From positions 1,860,001 to 1,924,000 of the forward strand of contig CAWADU010000003.1 in assembly GCA_963781025.1 (NCBI GenBank): a DNA stretch of 64,000 nt, in the 5' to 3' direction. The translations under genes and the position numbers were made by a program. The notes under the pieces are model-generated. The model did not search any database, was not told where the DNA came from, and saw nothing but the letters and a program-made list of their open reading frames with translations. Origin of the DNA: Tardibacter sp963781025. GTDB taxonomy: Bacteria > Pseudomonadota > Alphaproteobacteria > Sphingomonadales > Sphingomonadaceae. This document shows, piece by piece, positions 42,585 through 51,062 of this stretch (positions are counted from its first letter, which is position 1; each line of letters opens with the position of its first letter).

Positions 42585-43625
42585 TTATTCCTCGTCCTCA
42601 AGCGGCAACAGCGGCGTCAGGGGTGCGGTTCGCGGCGGATTGAGGCCGAGATGTTTCCAGCCGGGGCCATTCAGCATCCGTCCCCGCGCGGTGCGCGCTA
42701 TCAGGCCAAGCTGGATCAGATAGGGCTCGATCACTTCCTCGACGGTATCGCGCGGTTCGGAAAGACCGGCGGCCAGCGTTTCCACCCCCACCGGCCCGCC
42801 GCGATAGACATCGGCAATCATCATCAGATAACGGCGGTCCATCGCGTCCAGCCCAAGCGCGTCCACCTCCAGCCGGTTCAGCGCGGCGTCCGCCATCCGC
42901 GCATCGACGATCTCGGCCTCTGCGACATGGGCGAAGTCGCGCACCCGCCGCATCAGCCGCCCGGCGATCCGGGGTGTCCCGCGTGAACGTTTGGCGATCT
43001 CGCGTGCACCGTCTTCGCTTACGGCCAGCTCAAGCAGTCCTGCGCCGCGCCGCACCACCTTTTCCAGTTCCTCCACCGAATAGAAATTAAGGCGGATGGG
43101 AATCCCGAACCGGTCGCGCAGCGGCGTGGTGATCAGTCCCTGCCGGGTCGTCGCGCCGACCAGCGTGAACGGCGGCAGGTCGATCCTGACCGAGCGCGCC
43201 GAAGGCCCCTCGCCGATCATCAAATCAAGCGCGCGATCCTCCATCGCCGGATAGAGCACTTCCTCCACCGCCGGATTGAGCCGGTGGATCTCGTCGATGA
43301 ACAGGACGTCATTCGGCTCAAGGTTCGTCAGCAGCGCCGCAAGATCGCCCGACTTTGCGATCACCGGCCCCGATGTCGCCCGGAAACCCACGCCAAGCTC
43401 GCGCGCGATGATCTGCGCCAGCGTCGTCTTGCCAAGGCCGGGAGGGCCGAAGAACAGCACATGATCGAGCGCATCGCCGCGCTTTCGCGCCGCGTCGATG
43501 AACACGCGCAGGTTGTCGCGCGCCGCCGCCTGGCCGACGAATTCGTCGAGAGCCTTCGGCCGCAACGCTGCGTCAAGGTCTTCGGCGCGTCGTGCGGCGG
43601 AAATCATGCGGTCGCTGTCAGTCAC
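42585..43625 (-). CDS. ruvB: Holliday junction branch-migration helicase RuvB
   Basis: A 346-residue AAA+ motor that drives branch migration together with RuvA. It has the N-terminal LRPKALDEFVGQ, Walker A in FFGPPGLGKTTLAQII, Walker B in VLFIDEIHRLNPAVEE, sensor motifs in LVGATTRQGLITTPLRDRFG and the winged-helix C-terminus RTARGRMLNGPGWKHLG. Complete. It is separated from ruvA by the CHAP gene but transcribed in the same direction. Confidence 0.98.
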   Translation of the reverse strand: MTDSDRMISAARRAEDLDAALRPKALDEFVGQAAARDNLRVFIDAARKRGDALDHVLFFGPPGLGKTTLAQIIARELGVGFRATSGPVIAKSGDLAALLTNLEPNDVLFIDEIHRLNPAVEEVLYPAMEDRALDLMIGEGPSARSVRIDLPPFTLVGATTRQGLITTPLRDRFGIPIRLNFYSVEELEKVVRRGAGLLELAVSEDGAREIAKRSRGTPRIAGRLMRRVRDFAHVAEAEIVDARMADAALNRLEVDALGLDAMDRRYLMMIADVYRGGPVGVETLAAGLSEPRDTVEEVIEPYLIQLGLIARTARGRMLNGPGWKHLGLNPPRTAPLTPLLPLEDEE

Positions 43626-43687
43626 GCGCTAGCCTTAGCGAAGCTCGCCACGCGCCAACAATAGCAAACTGAGATTGTCGTTAGCGT

Positions 43688-44239
43688 TTAGGAGTGGCTG
43701 GAAGCGAGGTTCGGTTCCGCCGAGCCGGCAAGCTGGGCCAGCGTATCCGCATCGGCGGGCTTGGCGTCGCCGCCCTTATAGATAAAGCCATAGACGGGGT
43801 AGGCGGTCTGGCCGACATCCTTCAGCGAAGCGTACCAGACCTTCACCTTGCTCCAGTCGCCCTTTTCGGAGGTGTCGACGACCGTGACGTCCTTTTCCAC
43901 CTGCCCGCGGCGGCCGTTGATGACCGACCAGTTGGCGTGGGTGACCTTGATGATCCGGCTGCTGACGATCTCGCTGACGGTCGCGACATGGCCGACGCGC
44001 ATGGACTTGAACGCCTTGAACACGAGGACCGACCCCACCTCGGGGACGTTCCCCCGCAGATATTTGCCGACCGCCTGGTCCCACCAGCTCGCGGCGTTGC
44101 CGAAAAGCTGAATGCCGGAGAACATCCGGGCGAAGGGGGCGCACTGCCAGGACGACCCGGCGGCCTCTGCGCTGGTTGCCGAAAACGACATCCCCAGCAA
44201 CAGCATCGCACCCATGATCGGCCTGAGCCACTTCAGCAT
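43688..44239 (-). CDS. Secreted CHAP-domain (peptidoglycan amidase-like) protein
   Basis: A 183-residue exported protein. The signal peptide (IMGAMLLLGMSFSATSAEA) is followed by a CHAP domain with its catalytic Cys in SWQCAPFARMFSG, a Trp-rich segment ASWWDQAVGKYLRGN, GSVLVFKAF, the catalytic His in MRVGHVATVSEI and then VTHANW. Such domains cut peptide bonds in peptidoglycan. It lies between ruvA and ruvB. Upstream (44240-44362) are two TTAAC-type sequences (44273-44276 region and 44308-44312) that could be half sites for a regulator such as CtrA. Confidence 0.88.
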   Translation of the reverse strand: MLKWLRPIMGAMLLLGMSFSATSAEAAGSSWQCAPFARMFSGIQLFGNAASWWDQAVGKYLRGNVPEVGSVLVFKAFKSMRVGHVATVSEIVSSRIIKVTHANWSVINGRRGQVEKDVTVVDTSEKGDWSKVKVWYASLKDVGQTAYPVYGFIYKGGDAKPADADTLAQLAGSAEPNLASSHS

Positions 44240-44362
44240 TTGGAAAACCGCCCCCGTCTGATGCTTCCCGTTTAACCAGCATCATTCCGGAGTCGACTAG
44301 CGGAGGGTTAACATCGCCGGGGTTTACGGCGAACCGTTTGCCGCAAGCGGCGACCTGCACGA

Positions 44363-44968
44363 TCAACTGAGTTTCGGCGCGCTCTTTTGCAAGGCCAGCC
44401 GCACAAGCGCGTCAAGCGAAGCGTCTTCGCCCAGTTCCTGTTCGGCAGCCGCCACCGATGCACTTGCATCGCCCGGCTTGAAACCAAGGTTCATCAACGC
44501 CGAAACGGCATCATCGCCGTGTCCGCCGCCGCGCGGCATCGCGGCTGTTCCTGGCCCCAGCGCAAGGCCGCCCACCTTGTCCTTCAATTCGGTAGCGATG
44601 CGCAGCGCAAGCTTCGGCCCCACGCCATTGGCGCGCGCGATCATCGCCTTGTCCGCACGCGCGATCGCGGTCTGCAATTCCTCGGGACCGAGCGTCGAAA
44701 GGATCGCAAGCGCGACCCGCCCACCGACGCCCTGAACCGAAGTCAGCAGGCGGAACCATTCCCGTTCCGCCATGGTCGCGAATCCGAACAGGGTCAGGGC
44801 ATCCTCGCGGACATGCAGTTCGGTCTGCACCGACACCGCATTGCCGACAGCTCCCAGCAACGAAAGCGTCCGGGCAGACGCAAGCACCAGATAGCCGACG
44901 CCGTTCACATCGATCACGGCATGGTCGACGGCGGTCGCCGCAAGCACGCCCTTCAGACTTGCGATCAC
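44363..44968 (-). CDS. ruvA: Holliday junction DNA helicase subunit RuvA
   Basis: A 201-residue protein that binds four-way junctions and recruits RuvB. It has domain I (VIASLKGVLAATAVDHAVIDVNGVGYLV), helix-hairpin-helix motifs in LTSVQGVGGRVALAILSTLGP and RANGVGPKLALRIATELKDKV, and C-terminal domain III ending ALVRLALQKSA. The start is a GTG (44968) overlapping the ruvC stop (GTGA), with GGAGG upstream. The frame is open far upstream in antisense-like sequence, which is not part of the gene. Confidence 0.97.
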   Translation of the reverse strand: MIASLKGVLAATAVDHAVIDVNGVGYLVLASARTLSLLGAVGNAVSVQTELHVREDALTLFGFATMAEREWFRLLTSVQGVGGRVALAILSTLGPEELQTAIARADKAMIARANGVGPKLALRIATELKDKVGGLALGPGTAAMPRGGGHGDDAVSALMNLGFKPGDASASVAAAEQELGEDASLDALVRLALQKSAPKLS

Positions 44969-45462
44969 CTCATTGCCTCCCTCAGGGTCCGCGCGCTCGC
45001 CAGGTGATGCGCATGGCAGATCGCGACCGCCAGCGCATCGGCGGCATCGGCGCCCGCGATCTTCACACCCGGCAGCAACCGGCTGACCATGGCATGCACC
45101 TGCTGCTTGTCGGCCGCGCCGGTCCCGACGATCGCCTTCTTGACCAGCCGCGCGGCATATTCGCCGACATCGACCCCGGCGCGGGCGATGGCGACCAGCG
45201 CCACGCCACGGGCATGCCCCAGCTTCAATGTCGATTGCGGATTCTTGTTGAGGAAGGTTTCCTCCACCGCCGCTCCTGCCGGCTGATGGGCGAGGATGAC
45301 ATCGCACAGTTCGTCGAAGATCCGGGCCAGCCGCAATGCCAGCGGGTCGGCCGGCCTGGTCGTGATCTGCCCGTTGGCGATATGCGTCAGCCGGTTGCCG
45401 ATGGCCGATATCACCCCCCAACCGGTCGAGTTGAGGCCGGGATCGAGGCCAAGGAGGATCAT
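44965..45462 (-). CDS. ruvC: Crossover junction endodeoxyribonuclease RuvC
   Basis: A 165-residue resolvase that cuts Holliday junctions. The catalytic acidic residues are D7 in LLGLDPGLNSTGW, the Glu in AAVEETFLNKNPQSTLKLG and the pair in AGADAADALAVAICHAH. The start ATG is at 45462 (AAGGAGG-type site overlapping the codon region); a longer start at 45498 would fall in the upstream repeat. Translationally coupled to ruvA. Confidence 0.97.
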   Translation of the reverse strand: MILLGLDPGLNSTGWGVISAIGNRLTHIANGQITTRPADPLALRLARIFDELCDVILAHQPAGAAVEETFLNKNPQSTLKLGHARGVALVAIARAGVDVGEYAARLVKKAIVGTGAADKQQVHAMVSRLLPGVKIAGADAADALAVAICHAHHLASARTLREAMR

Positions 45463-45470
45463 CCCAAATC

Positions 45471-45558
45471 CGTCACCCCAGCGAAGGCCGGGGTGCATAT
45501 CGAACTGATGGAGGAGAATATATCGTCAGCATGGATTCCAGCCCGCGCCGGAATGACG
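45471..45558. repeat. Intergenic palindromic repeat between yebC and ruvC
   Basis: The element starts CGTCACCCCAGCGAAGGCCGGGGT and ends ATTCCAGCCCGCGCCGGAATGACG, with an unrelated middle. Both ends match the layout of the atpA-atpG element. Confidence 0.75.
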
Positions 45559-45580
45559 ATCAAGGAACGAAGCCCAGGGC

Positions 45581-46324
45581 TCAACCCAGTTTTTCCATGA
45601 CGTCGTCGGGCACATCGTAATTGCCCCAGACGGTCTGGACATCGTCGTCATCGTCCAGCCCGTCGATCAGCTTGAGCAACTGCGCCGCATTCGCCTCATC
45701 CACACTCACCATGGTCTGCGGCCGCCAGGCGAGCTTCGCGCCTTGCGCCTCGCCAAGCAATGGCTCCAGCGCCTTGGCCACCTCATGAAGATTGTCCTGG
45801 GCGGTCCAGATCTCGTGGCCGTCTTCCGACGACTGAACATCCTCGCCCCCCGCCTCCAGCGCGGCCTCGAACACCGCATCCGCATCGCCCGCCTTCGCCG
45901 GATAGGTGATCAGCCCCATCCGGTCGAAACCGTGGCTTACCGATCCGCTGGCGCCAAGATTGCCGCCGTTCTTCGACACGATCGTCCGCACATTGGTCGC
46001 GGTGCGGTTGCGATTGTCGGTCAGCGTTTCGATGATCAGCGACACGCCGCCGGGACCAAAGCCCTCGTAGCGGATTTCCTCATAGGATTTGCCGTCTGAC
46101 CCTTCGGCCTTCTTGATCGAACGTTCGATATTGTCCTTCGGCATGCCGCCCGCCCGGGCCGCGATGACGGCGGCGCGCAGACGCGCGTTCATCATCGGAT
46201 CCGGCAGGCCCGTTTTCGCGGCCACCGTGATTTCGCGGCTGAGCTTGGAAAACAGCGCCGACCGCTTTTTGTCCTGCGCACCCTTGCGGTGCATGATGTT
46301 CTTGAATTTGGAATGGCCGGCCAT
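45581..46324 (-). CDS. yebC: YebC/PmpR family regulatory protein
   Basis: A 247-residue protein of the YebC family, described as DNA-binding regulators and more recently linked to translation. It has the invariant start MAGHSKFKNIMHRKGAQDKKRSALFSKLSREI, then NARLRAAVIAARAGGMPKDNIERSIKKA, ETLTDNRNRTATNVRTIVSKNGG and a C-terminal acidic end. The position directly before ruvC is conserved in many bacteria. Confidence 0.97.
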   Translation of the reverse strand: MAGHSKFKNIMHRKGAQDKKRSALFSKLSREITVAAKTGLPDPMMNARLRAAVIAARAGGMPKDNIERSIKKAEGSDGKSYEEIRYEGFGPGGVSLIIETLTDNRNRTATNVRTIVSKNGGNLGASGSVSHGFDRMGLITYPAKAGDADAVFEAALEAGGEDVQSSEDGHEIWTAQDNLHEVAKALEPLLGEAQGAKLAWRPQTMVSVDEANAAQLLKLIDGLDDDDDVQTVWGNYDVPDDVMEKLG

Positions 46325-46358
46325 GGCCTGTGCAAGCCTCTCTATTCATCTGGACCTG

Positions 46359-46422
46359 TCATGCCAGCGATGACGGGGTCCGTTCTGCCTTTGCGTGGAC
46401 CCCAGCTTTCGCCGGGGCGACG
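46359..46422. repeat. Intergenic palindromic repeat before yebC
   Basis: Contains TGGACCCCAGCTTTCGCCGGGGCGACG at its end, split from CATGCCAGCGATGACGGGG by a short spacer. It is the same type as the other elements but in the opposite orientation. Confidence 0.7.
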
Positions 46423-46445
46423 CCAAATTTCAAGTTGTAGGTGTG

Positions 46446-46688
46446 TTATTCGAGGCCAAGCGCCGCCTTGTATGTTTCCAGCAGAGCCTCGGCTTCCATT
46501 CGGGCGTTCTTTTCCATTCTCCGCAGGCGGACGATCGAACGCATGGTTTTCGTGTCATAGCCGTTCGACTTGGCCTCCAGGTACACATCCTTCACATCGT
46601 CGGCGATGCCCTTTTTTTCTTCCTCAAGGCGCTCGATACGCTCGATGAACAGACGCAACTGATCCGCCGCAACATTTCCCGACGACAT
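46446..46688 (-). CDS. DUF2312 domain protein
   Basis: An 80-residue protein of the DUF2312 family, ubiquitous in alphaproteobacteria and similar to the GapR DNA-binding proteins. The pattern is AADQLRLFIERIERLEEEKKGIADDVKDVYLEAKSNGYDTK, then MRSIVRLRRM and a C-terminal helix. It forms coiled-coil helices. GapR in Caulobacter binds overtwisted AT-rich DNA; the same role here is inference from family membership. Confidence 0.93.
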   Translation of the reverse strand: MSSGNVAADQLRLFIERIERLEEEKKGIADDVKDVYLEAKSNGYDTKTMRSIVRLRRMEKNARMEAEALLETYKAALGLE

Positions 46689-46753
46689 TCATTCCTCCAC
46701 TGGTTCCGAATTGAGCGGCGGACGCTACTGGCGACGGGACATAGTCTCAAGCG

Positions 46754-47146
46754 TCATCGTGGTTGTGTCATCTCAGGCGGATCACTGGCGGGAAAACTCT
46801 CGTCAAGCGCTTCATCCAGTGCGGCATCCTGATGAGGGTCCGGCCTGTTCTTCTGGACGCTCTCATCCATTTTCCTGAGCTGTTCGGGCGTCGCCTCGGT
46901 CTGGTATTTCGCCTTCCATTCCGACTGCGGCATGCCATAGATCGACGTCCGCGCCTCATCCTTCGACATGGCCTCGCCGCGTTCCCGAGCGGCTTCCAGC
47001 ACCCAATCGGCCAGGCAGTTGCGGCAGAAACCGCCAACCCCCATCAGGTCGACATTCTGTACGTCCGTGCGCTGACGCAAATGGCGCACCAGCCGACGGA
47101 AGGCGGCGGCTGCCAACGCTTCATTTATCTGAAATTCCGCGATCAT
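46754..47146 (-). CDS. DUF1244 domain protein
   Basis: A 130-residue protein whose first ~95 residues form the DUF1244 domain: AAAFRRLVRHLRQRTDVQNVDLMGVGGFCRNCLADW with its CxxC pair, then YGMPQSEWKAKYQTEATPEQL. A short charged tail follows (DEALDESFPASDPP), resembling the tail of other small alphaproteobacterial proteins. Function unknown. It is divergent from pyk with about 73 bases between them. Confidence 0.93.
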   Translation of the reverse strand: MIAEFQINEALAAAAFRRLVRHLRQRTDVQNVDLMGVGGFCRNCLADWVLEAARERGEAMSKDEARTSIYGMPQSEWKAKYQTEATPEQLRKMDESVQKNRPDPHQDAALDEALDESFPASDPPEMTQPR

Positions 47147-47219
47147 TTCTTCGCTTCCCGGTTGAACTGTTGTGAGACGTCTTTAGACCTAGACGCGATC
47201 TTATCCCCGATGAGGTGAC

Positions 47220-48677
47220 ATGCCCGAGTATTTTCCGCCACGCGCGCGCAAGGTCCGCATTCTGGCGACACTGGGGCCGGCGTCGCGTTCCTTGGACTTG
47301 ATTCGCGCGCTGCATCTCGCCGGCGCCGACGCATTCCGCGTCAACATGAGTCACGGGACTCAGGCCGATCGCGCCGAGGTTATCGCCGCGATCCGCGCGC
47401 TGGAAAAGGAAATCGGCCGCCCGATGACCATTTTGGTCGATTTGCAGGGGCCAAAGCTCCGGATCGGCACCTTTAGCGAAGGCCTGATCCAGCTCGCCAA
47501 GGGCGATGCCTTCGTGCTCGACCGCAGCACCGCTCCCGGCGACCGGACCCGCGTCTGCCTGCCGCACCGCGAAGTGTTCCAGGCATTGCAACCGGGCACG
47601 CGCCTGTTGCTTGACGACGGCAGGGTGGCGCTCAGGGTCCAGTCGGTCGATCCCGAGCGGATCGAGACGCTGGTCGAGGTCGGCGGTCCGCTGTCCAATC
47701 ACAAGGGTGTCAACGTGCCCGACGTCGTGGTGCCGATGGCCGCGCTGACCGACAAGGACCGAAGCGATCTGGCGTTCGCGCTTGAACAGCACGTCGACTG
47801 GATCGCGCTCAGCTTCGTCCAGCGGCCCGAGGATGTGGCCGAAGCCCGCACGCTTATCGGCGGACGGGCAGCACTTCTCGCCAAGATCGAAAAGCCGTCG
47901 GCGATCGACCGGCTGGAGGAGATATTGGAGCTGGCCGACGCCGTGATGGTCGCGCGCGGCGACCTGGGTGTCGAACTGCCTCCCGAACAGGTGCCGCCCC
48001 TGCAAAAGCGCATCGTCCAGACCGCGCGGCGCATGGGTCGCCCGGTCGTGGTTGCGACGCAGATGCTAGAATCGATGATCCATTCGCCGACGCCGACAAG
48101 GGCCGAAGTTTCCGACGTCGCCACCGCCGTCTATGATGGCGCCGACGCCATCATGCTTTCGGCCGAATCCGCGGCAGGCGCATGGCCGGTGGAATCGGTC
48201 GCGATGATGAACTCGATCGCGGTGGCCGTCGAAAGCGACCCGGAGCATTACCGTCGCATCCACTTCCTTGAGATGCAGCCGGAGGCGACGACCGCCGACG
48301 CGCTCGCGGCAGCCGCGTTCCAGGTGGCGCAAACCGTCTCCGCCGCTGCGATCGTCTGCTTCACGACATCGGGATCGACCGCGCGCCGGGTCGCCCGCGA
48401 GCGCCCGACCGTGCCGCTGCTGGTGCTCACGCCGAAGCTTGCCACCGCGCGCCGGCTTGGCATCCTCTGGGGCGTGCATGCCGTCCACATGCGCGATGTC
48501 CATAATTTCGAGGAAATGGTCGCCAAGTCGAAGCGCATGGCGCTGCGCCACAGCGTTGCGATGGCGGGCGACCGGGTAATCCTGATGGCGGGCGTCCCCT
48601 TCGGCACGCCGGGAACGACCAATGTGCTGCATATCGTCCGGCTGATGGGCGACGAACTGAAGGGGTACGAAAGCTAG
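47220..48677 (+). CDS. pyk: Pyruvate kinase
   Basis: A 485-residue glycolytic enzyme making pyruvate and ATP from phosphoenolpyruvate. Signatures in order: RKVRILATLGPASRS, FRVNMSHGTQ, DLQGPKLRIGTF, LLAKIEKPSAI (catalytic Lys), MVARGDLGVELPPEQVPPLQKRI, VVVATQMLESMI and IMLSAESAAGAWP. A C-terminal regulatory domain follows. Complete. GATGAGGTGAC precedes the ATG. Confidence 0.98.
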   Translation: MPEYFPPRARKVRILATLGPASRSLDLIRALHLAGADAFRVNMSHGTQADRAEVIAAIRALEKEIGRPMTILVDLQGPKLRIGTFSEGLIQLAKGDAFVLDRSTAPGDRTRVCLPHREVFQALQPGTRLLLDDGRVALRVQSVDPERIETLVEVGGPLSNHKGVNVPDVVVPMAALTDKDRSDLAFALEQHVDWIALSFVQRPEDVAEARTLIGGRAALLAKIEKPSAIDRLEEILELADAVMVARGDLGVELPPEQVPPLQKRIVQTARRMGRPVVVATQMLESMIHSPTPTRAEVSDVATAVYDGADAIMLSAESAAGAWPVESVAMMNSIAVAVESDPEHYRRIHFLEMQPEATTADALAAAAFQVAQTVSAAAIVCFTTSGSTARRVARERPTVPLLVLTPKLATARRLGILWGVHAVHMRDVHNFEEMVAKSKRMALRHSVAMAGDRVILMAGVPFGTPGTTNVLHIVRLMGDELKGYES

Positions 48678-48713
48678 GCCTGCCTCCTTGCTTTTACCGC
48701 GCCCCCGAAATCC

Positions 48714-49322
48714 TCAGATAAGCCCGTGTTTGTTGAGGTCCGCGCGCAATCGGGAAGCGTCCGTGAAATGATGGCCGTGAAAACCGATGGCTTCAGCGCC
48801 CGAGACATTGTCTTCCCGGTCGTCGACGAACAGCGCCTGTGCCGGCGTAATGCCGAAGCGCGCGGCGGCAAGATGAAAAATCGCGGCGTCCGGCTTTGCC
48901 ATCTTCTCCTCGCCCGACACGACAATGTCGCGAAACCGGTCGAAGACGGGCTGCGTCGCCCGAAATGGCGGCCAAAGCTCCGCCGAGAAATTGGTGATCG
49001 CGTAGAGCGGCACGCCCTGGGCATCGAGCGTTTCGACCAGGTCGATCATTCCCGGAACCGCGTGTTCGAGCGTTTCGTTGAACCGCGAGAACCAGGCCTG
49101 GATCAGCGGACGCTCATCGGGGAAACGAACGGCCAGTTCCTCCGCGCATTCGGCGAAGCTTCGCCCCGCGTCGAGCTGGAAATGCCAGTCGAGCGTGACG
49201 ACATTGGCCAGAAACCAGTCAAGCTGGTTCTGGTCGTCGATCAGACGCTGGTAGAGATGGCGCGGATGCCATTGAAACAGGACGTTGCCGACGTCGAAAA
49301 CGACGGCTTCAAGCGCGGCCAT
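48714..49322 (-). CDS. HAD family phosphatase (YihX-like)
   Basis: A 202-residue haloacid-dehalogenase superfamily hydrolase. Motif I is VVFDVGNVLFQWHP, with DxGN as in YihX-type sugar phosphatases. Motif II is YAITNFSAE, motif III contains K in EEKMAKPDAAIF, and motif IV is ALFVDDREDN. It probably removes phosphate from a sugar phosphate; the substrate is not determined. It lies convergent to pyk and downstream of rpmJ. Confidence 0.9.
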   Translation of the reverse strand: MAALEAVVFDVGNVLFQWHPRHLYQRLIDDQNQLDWFLANVVTLDWHFQLDAGRSFAECAEELAVRFPDERPLIQAWFSRFNETLEHAVPGMIDLVETLDAQGVPLYAITNFSAELWPPFRATQPVFDRFRDIVVSGEEKMAKPDAAIFHLAAARFGITPAQALFVDDREDNVSGAEAIGFHGHHFTDASRLRADLNKHGLI

Positions 49323-49339
49323 GTCCCGTGAACGGGTTT

Positions 49340-49465
49340 TTAGCCCTGACGCGCCTTGAAGCGACGGTTCGTCTTGTTGATCACATAGGTGCGACCACGA
49401 CGACGGATCACCCGGCAGTCACGATGGCGTGACTTCAGCGATTTGAGCGAGTTACGAATTTTCAT
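49340..49465 (-). CDS. rpmJ: 50S ribosomal protein L36 (bL36)
   Basis: A 41-residue ribosomal protein: start MKIRNSLKSLKSRHRDCRVIRRRGR, then TYVINKTNRRFKARQG. This is the longer alphaproteobacterial form without the full zinc-binding CxxC/C-H set; only one Cys (DCRV) remains. The start ATG is at 49465. A well-formed promoter lies 45-75 bases upstream. Confidence 0.97.
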   Translation of the reverse strand: MKIRNSLKSLKSRHRDCRVIRRRGRTYVINKTNRRFKARQG

Positions 49466-49509
49466 GGCCGGGAATCTCAATGCACATCTGGTTGTGTTCG
49501 AAGCCGGGG

Positions 49510-49538
49510 CTCTTATTGGCGAGTTTGCTGCAAGTCAA
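49510..49538 (-). promoter_or_regulatory. Candidate promoter of rpmJ
   Basis: On the minus strand TTGACT (49538-49533) and TAAGAG (49515-49510) are separated by 17 bases. They lie about 45 bases before the rpmJ start. Confidence 0.5.
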
Positions 49539-49675
49539 GCCGGACTTATGCCACGGACGGGCCCGGTGCGCGATCATCAAGGCCCGTTCGATCCTCGGTG
49601 CGATTGAAGCCATCGATGGCTTGTGCAAAGGGAGGCCGGACAGAAACCGACAATTTTACCGGAGCAATCAGCCAT

Positions 49676-50095
49676 ATGACCTGGAAACTCGACGTCGAAG
49701 CACGGCAGGACATTGACGGATTGTTTGCCCGCTATTGTCACTATGTCGACCACAACCAAGGCGACGCGTGGGCGGCGTTGTTCACGCCCGATGGCACGCT
49801 CGACATTCATGGCCTCATGAAACTGACCGGGACGGAACAACTGCGCGGATTGCCGGCATTCGTAGCCGATCGCGGAAAAGGCGGCTGGCGGCACCAGTTG
49901 ACCAACATGATCGTCGAACCCGGCGACGCGCCGGACACCGCCGTCGTAAGCGCCTATGGCCTGATTACCAACTGGACGGCGGATGGAGTTGGGCTCGTCG
50001 GCTTCTCGGATTATCATGGCAAGCTTCGCCGCATTGACGGCGAATGGCGGATCACCGAGATGGCTGCCGTTTCAGCGGCAGCCCCCAAAAGCTGA
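49676..50095 (+). CDS. SnoaL-like (NTF2 superfamily) protein
   Basis: A 139-residue protein with the SnoaL/NTF2-like fold pattern: an N-terminal helix pair with DIDGLFARYCHYVDHNQGDAWAALFTPDGTLDI, then RHQLTNMIVEP and a final strand DGEWRITEM. Members include dehydratases, isomerases and binding proteins; the His/Asp placement here does not fix a reaction. I start at ATG 49676; an earlier in-frame start adds 26 unsupported residues. Confidence 0.8.
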   Translation: MTWKLDVEARQDIDGLFARYCHYVDHNQGDAWAALFTPDGTLDIHGLMKLTGTEQLRGLPAFVADRGKGGWRHQLTNMIVEPGDAPDTAVVSAYGLITNWTADGVGLVGFSDYHGKLRRIDGEWRITEMAAVSAAAPKS

Positions 50096-50189
50096 CGGCG
50101 CGGCTTGCCATCAAATCGCAGGGACACGGCCAAACATATAGGAAAGCTGCGGCAGCCGCTATAGGATCGGCCCAGTTGCAGATTGCTAC

Positions 50190-50951
50190 GTGACCGAGTT
50201 CGTGATGCCCAGTGATGACCGCCCGCTAACGCCGACGCCTCCCAGAATTCCGGAGGGGCGGCGGGTCTATGCGATCGGCGATGTCCACGGCCGGCTGGAC
50301 CTGCTGGACCGGCTGATCCGCATCATCGGTTCGGATGATGCGAAAAGGCCGCACCTCCAGACCGAGGTGATTCTGCTCGGCGATCTGATCGACAGGGGGC
50401 CGGACTCGGCAGGCGTCGTCGCCCGCGCGATGACGGGAAGCGTCGGCTTTGCACCGCTGATTACGCTGATGGGCAACCATGAGGAACAGTTGCTGGACAG
50501 CGTGGCAGGCGACGGCAGCATGACGACGGGCTGGCTGTTCTATGGCGGCATAGACACGCTGCGCAGCTTCAATGTGCCTGAAGCGATCATCGTGTCGGAG
50601 AACGAACGTGCGATGATGCGGGCGGCACGGGCAATCATCCCGCCCCATGTCGTGAAATGGATGCATGGTCTACCGCTCAGCCGCCGGATCGGTGACTACC
50701 TGTTCGTCCATGCCGGCGTCCGGCCGGGCGTACCGCTGGATCGGCAGGACCCGGGCGACCTGAGGTGGATCCGCAGGGAGTTCCTCGAAAGCGAGGAAGA
50801 TCACGGCGCGATCATCGTTCATGGCCACTCCATACGCCCGGAAGTGCAGATGCTTCCCAACCGGATCGGCATCGATACCGGGGCTTATGCATCAGACCAT
50901 CTCACAGCACTTGGCCTCGAAGGCAGCGAGCGCTGGATTTTGCAGACCTAG
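50190..50951 (+). CDS. Metallophosphoesterase, PrpA/serine-threonine phosphatase-like
   Basis: A 253-residue calcineurin-type phosphoesterase. The metal-binding motifs are YAIGDVHGRLDLLDRL, LLGDLIDRGPDSAGV, LMGNHEEQLLD, and later YLFVHAGVRPG and IIVHGHS. It resembles bacterial PrpA/PrpE-like protein or dinucleotide phosphatases. The start is a GTG at 50190; an ATG five codons later is possible. Substrate unknown. Confidence 0.9.
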   Translation: MTEFVMPSDDRPLTPTPPRIPEGRRVYAIGDVHGRLDLLDRLIRIIGSDDAKRPHLQTEVILLGDLIDRGPDSAGVVARAMTGSVGFAPLITLMGNHEEQLLDSVAGDGSMTTGWLFYGGIDTLRSFNVPEAIIVSENERAMMRAARAIIPPHVVKWMHGLPLSRRIGDYLFVHAGVRPGVPLDRQDPGDLRWIRREFLESEEDHGAIIVHGHSIRPEVQMLPNRIGIDTGAYASDHLTALGLEGSERWILQT

Positions 50952-51062
50952 GAGGTAACGCCCAAGCTTGCTCTCGACCATGCAGCCAAAATGCAGCACA
51001 TTCGTTTCGTGAATACAGCAGGTTCGCCCCTGCGGGGGCAACCGGAACAAGGACTAACCCCG

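Noticed and set aside
44969..45421. Upstream extension of the ruvA frame
   Set aside because: It is ruvC read out of frame. The GTG at 44968 with GGAGG matches RuvA N-termini.
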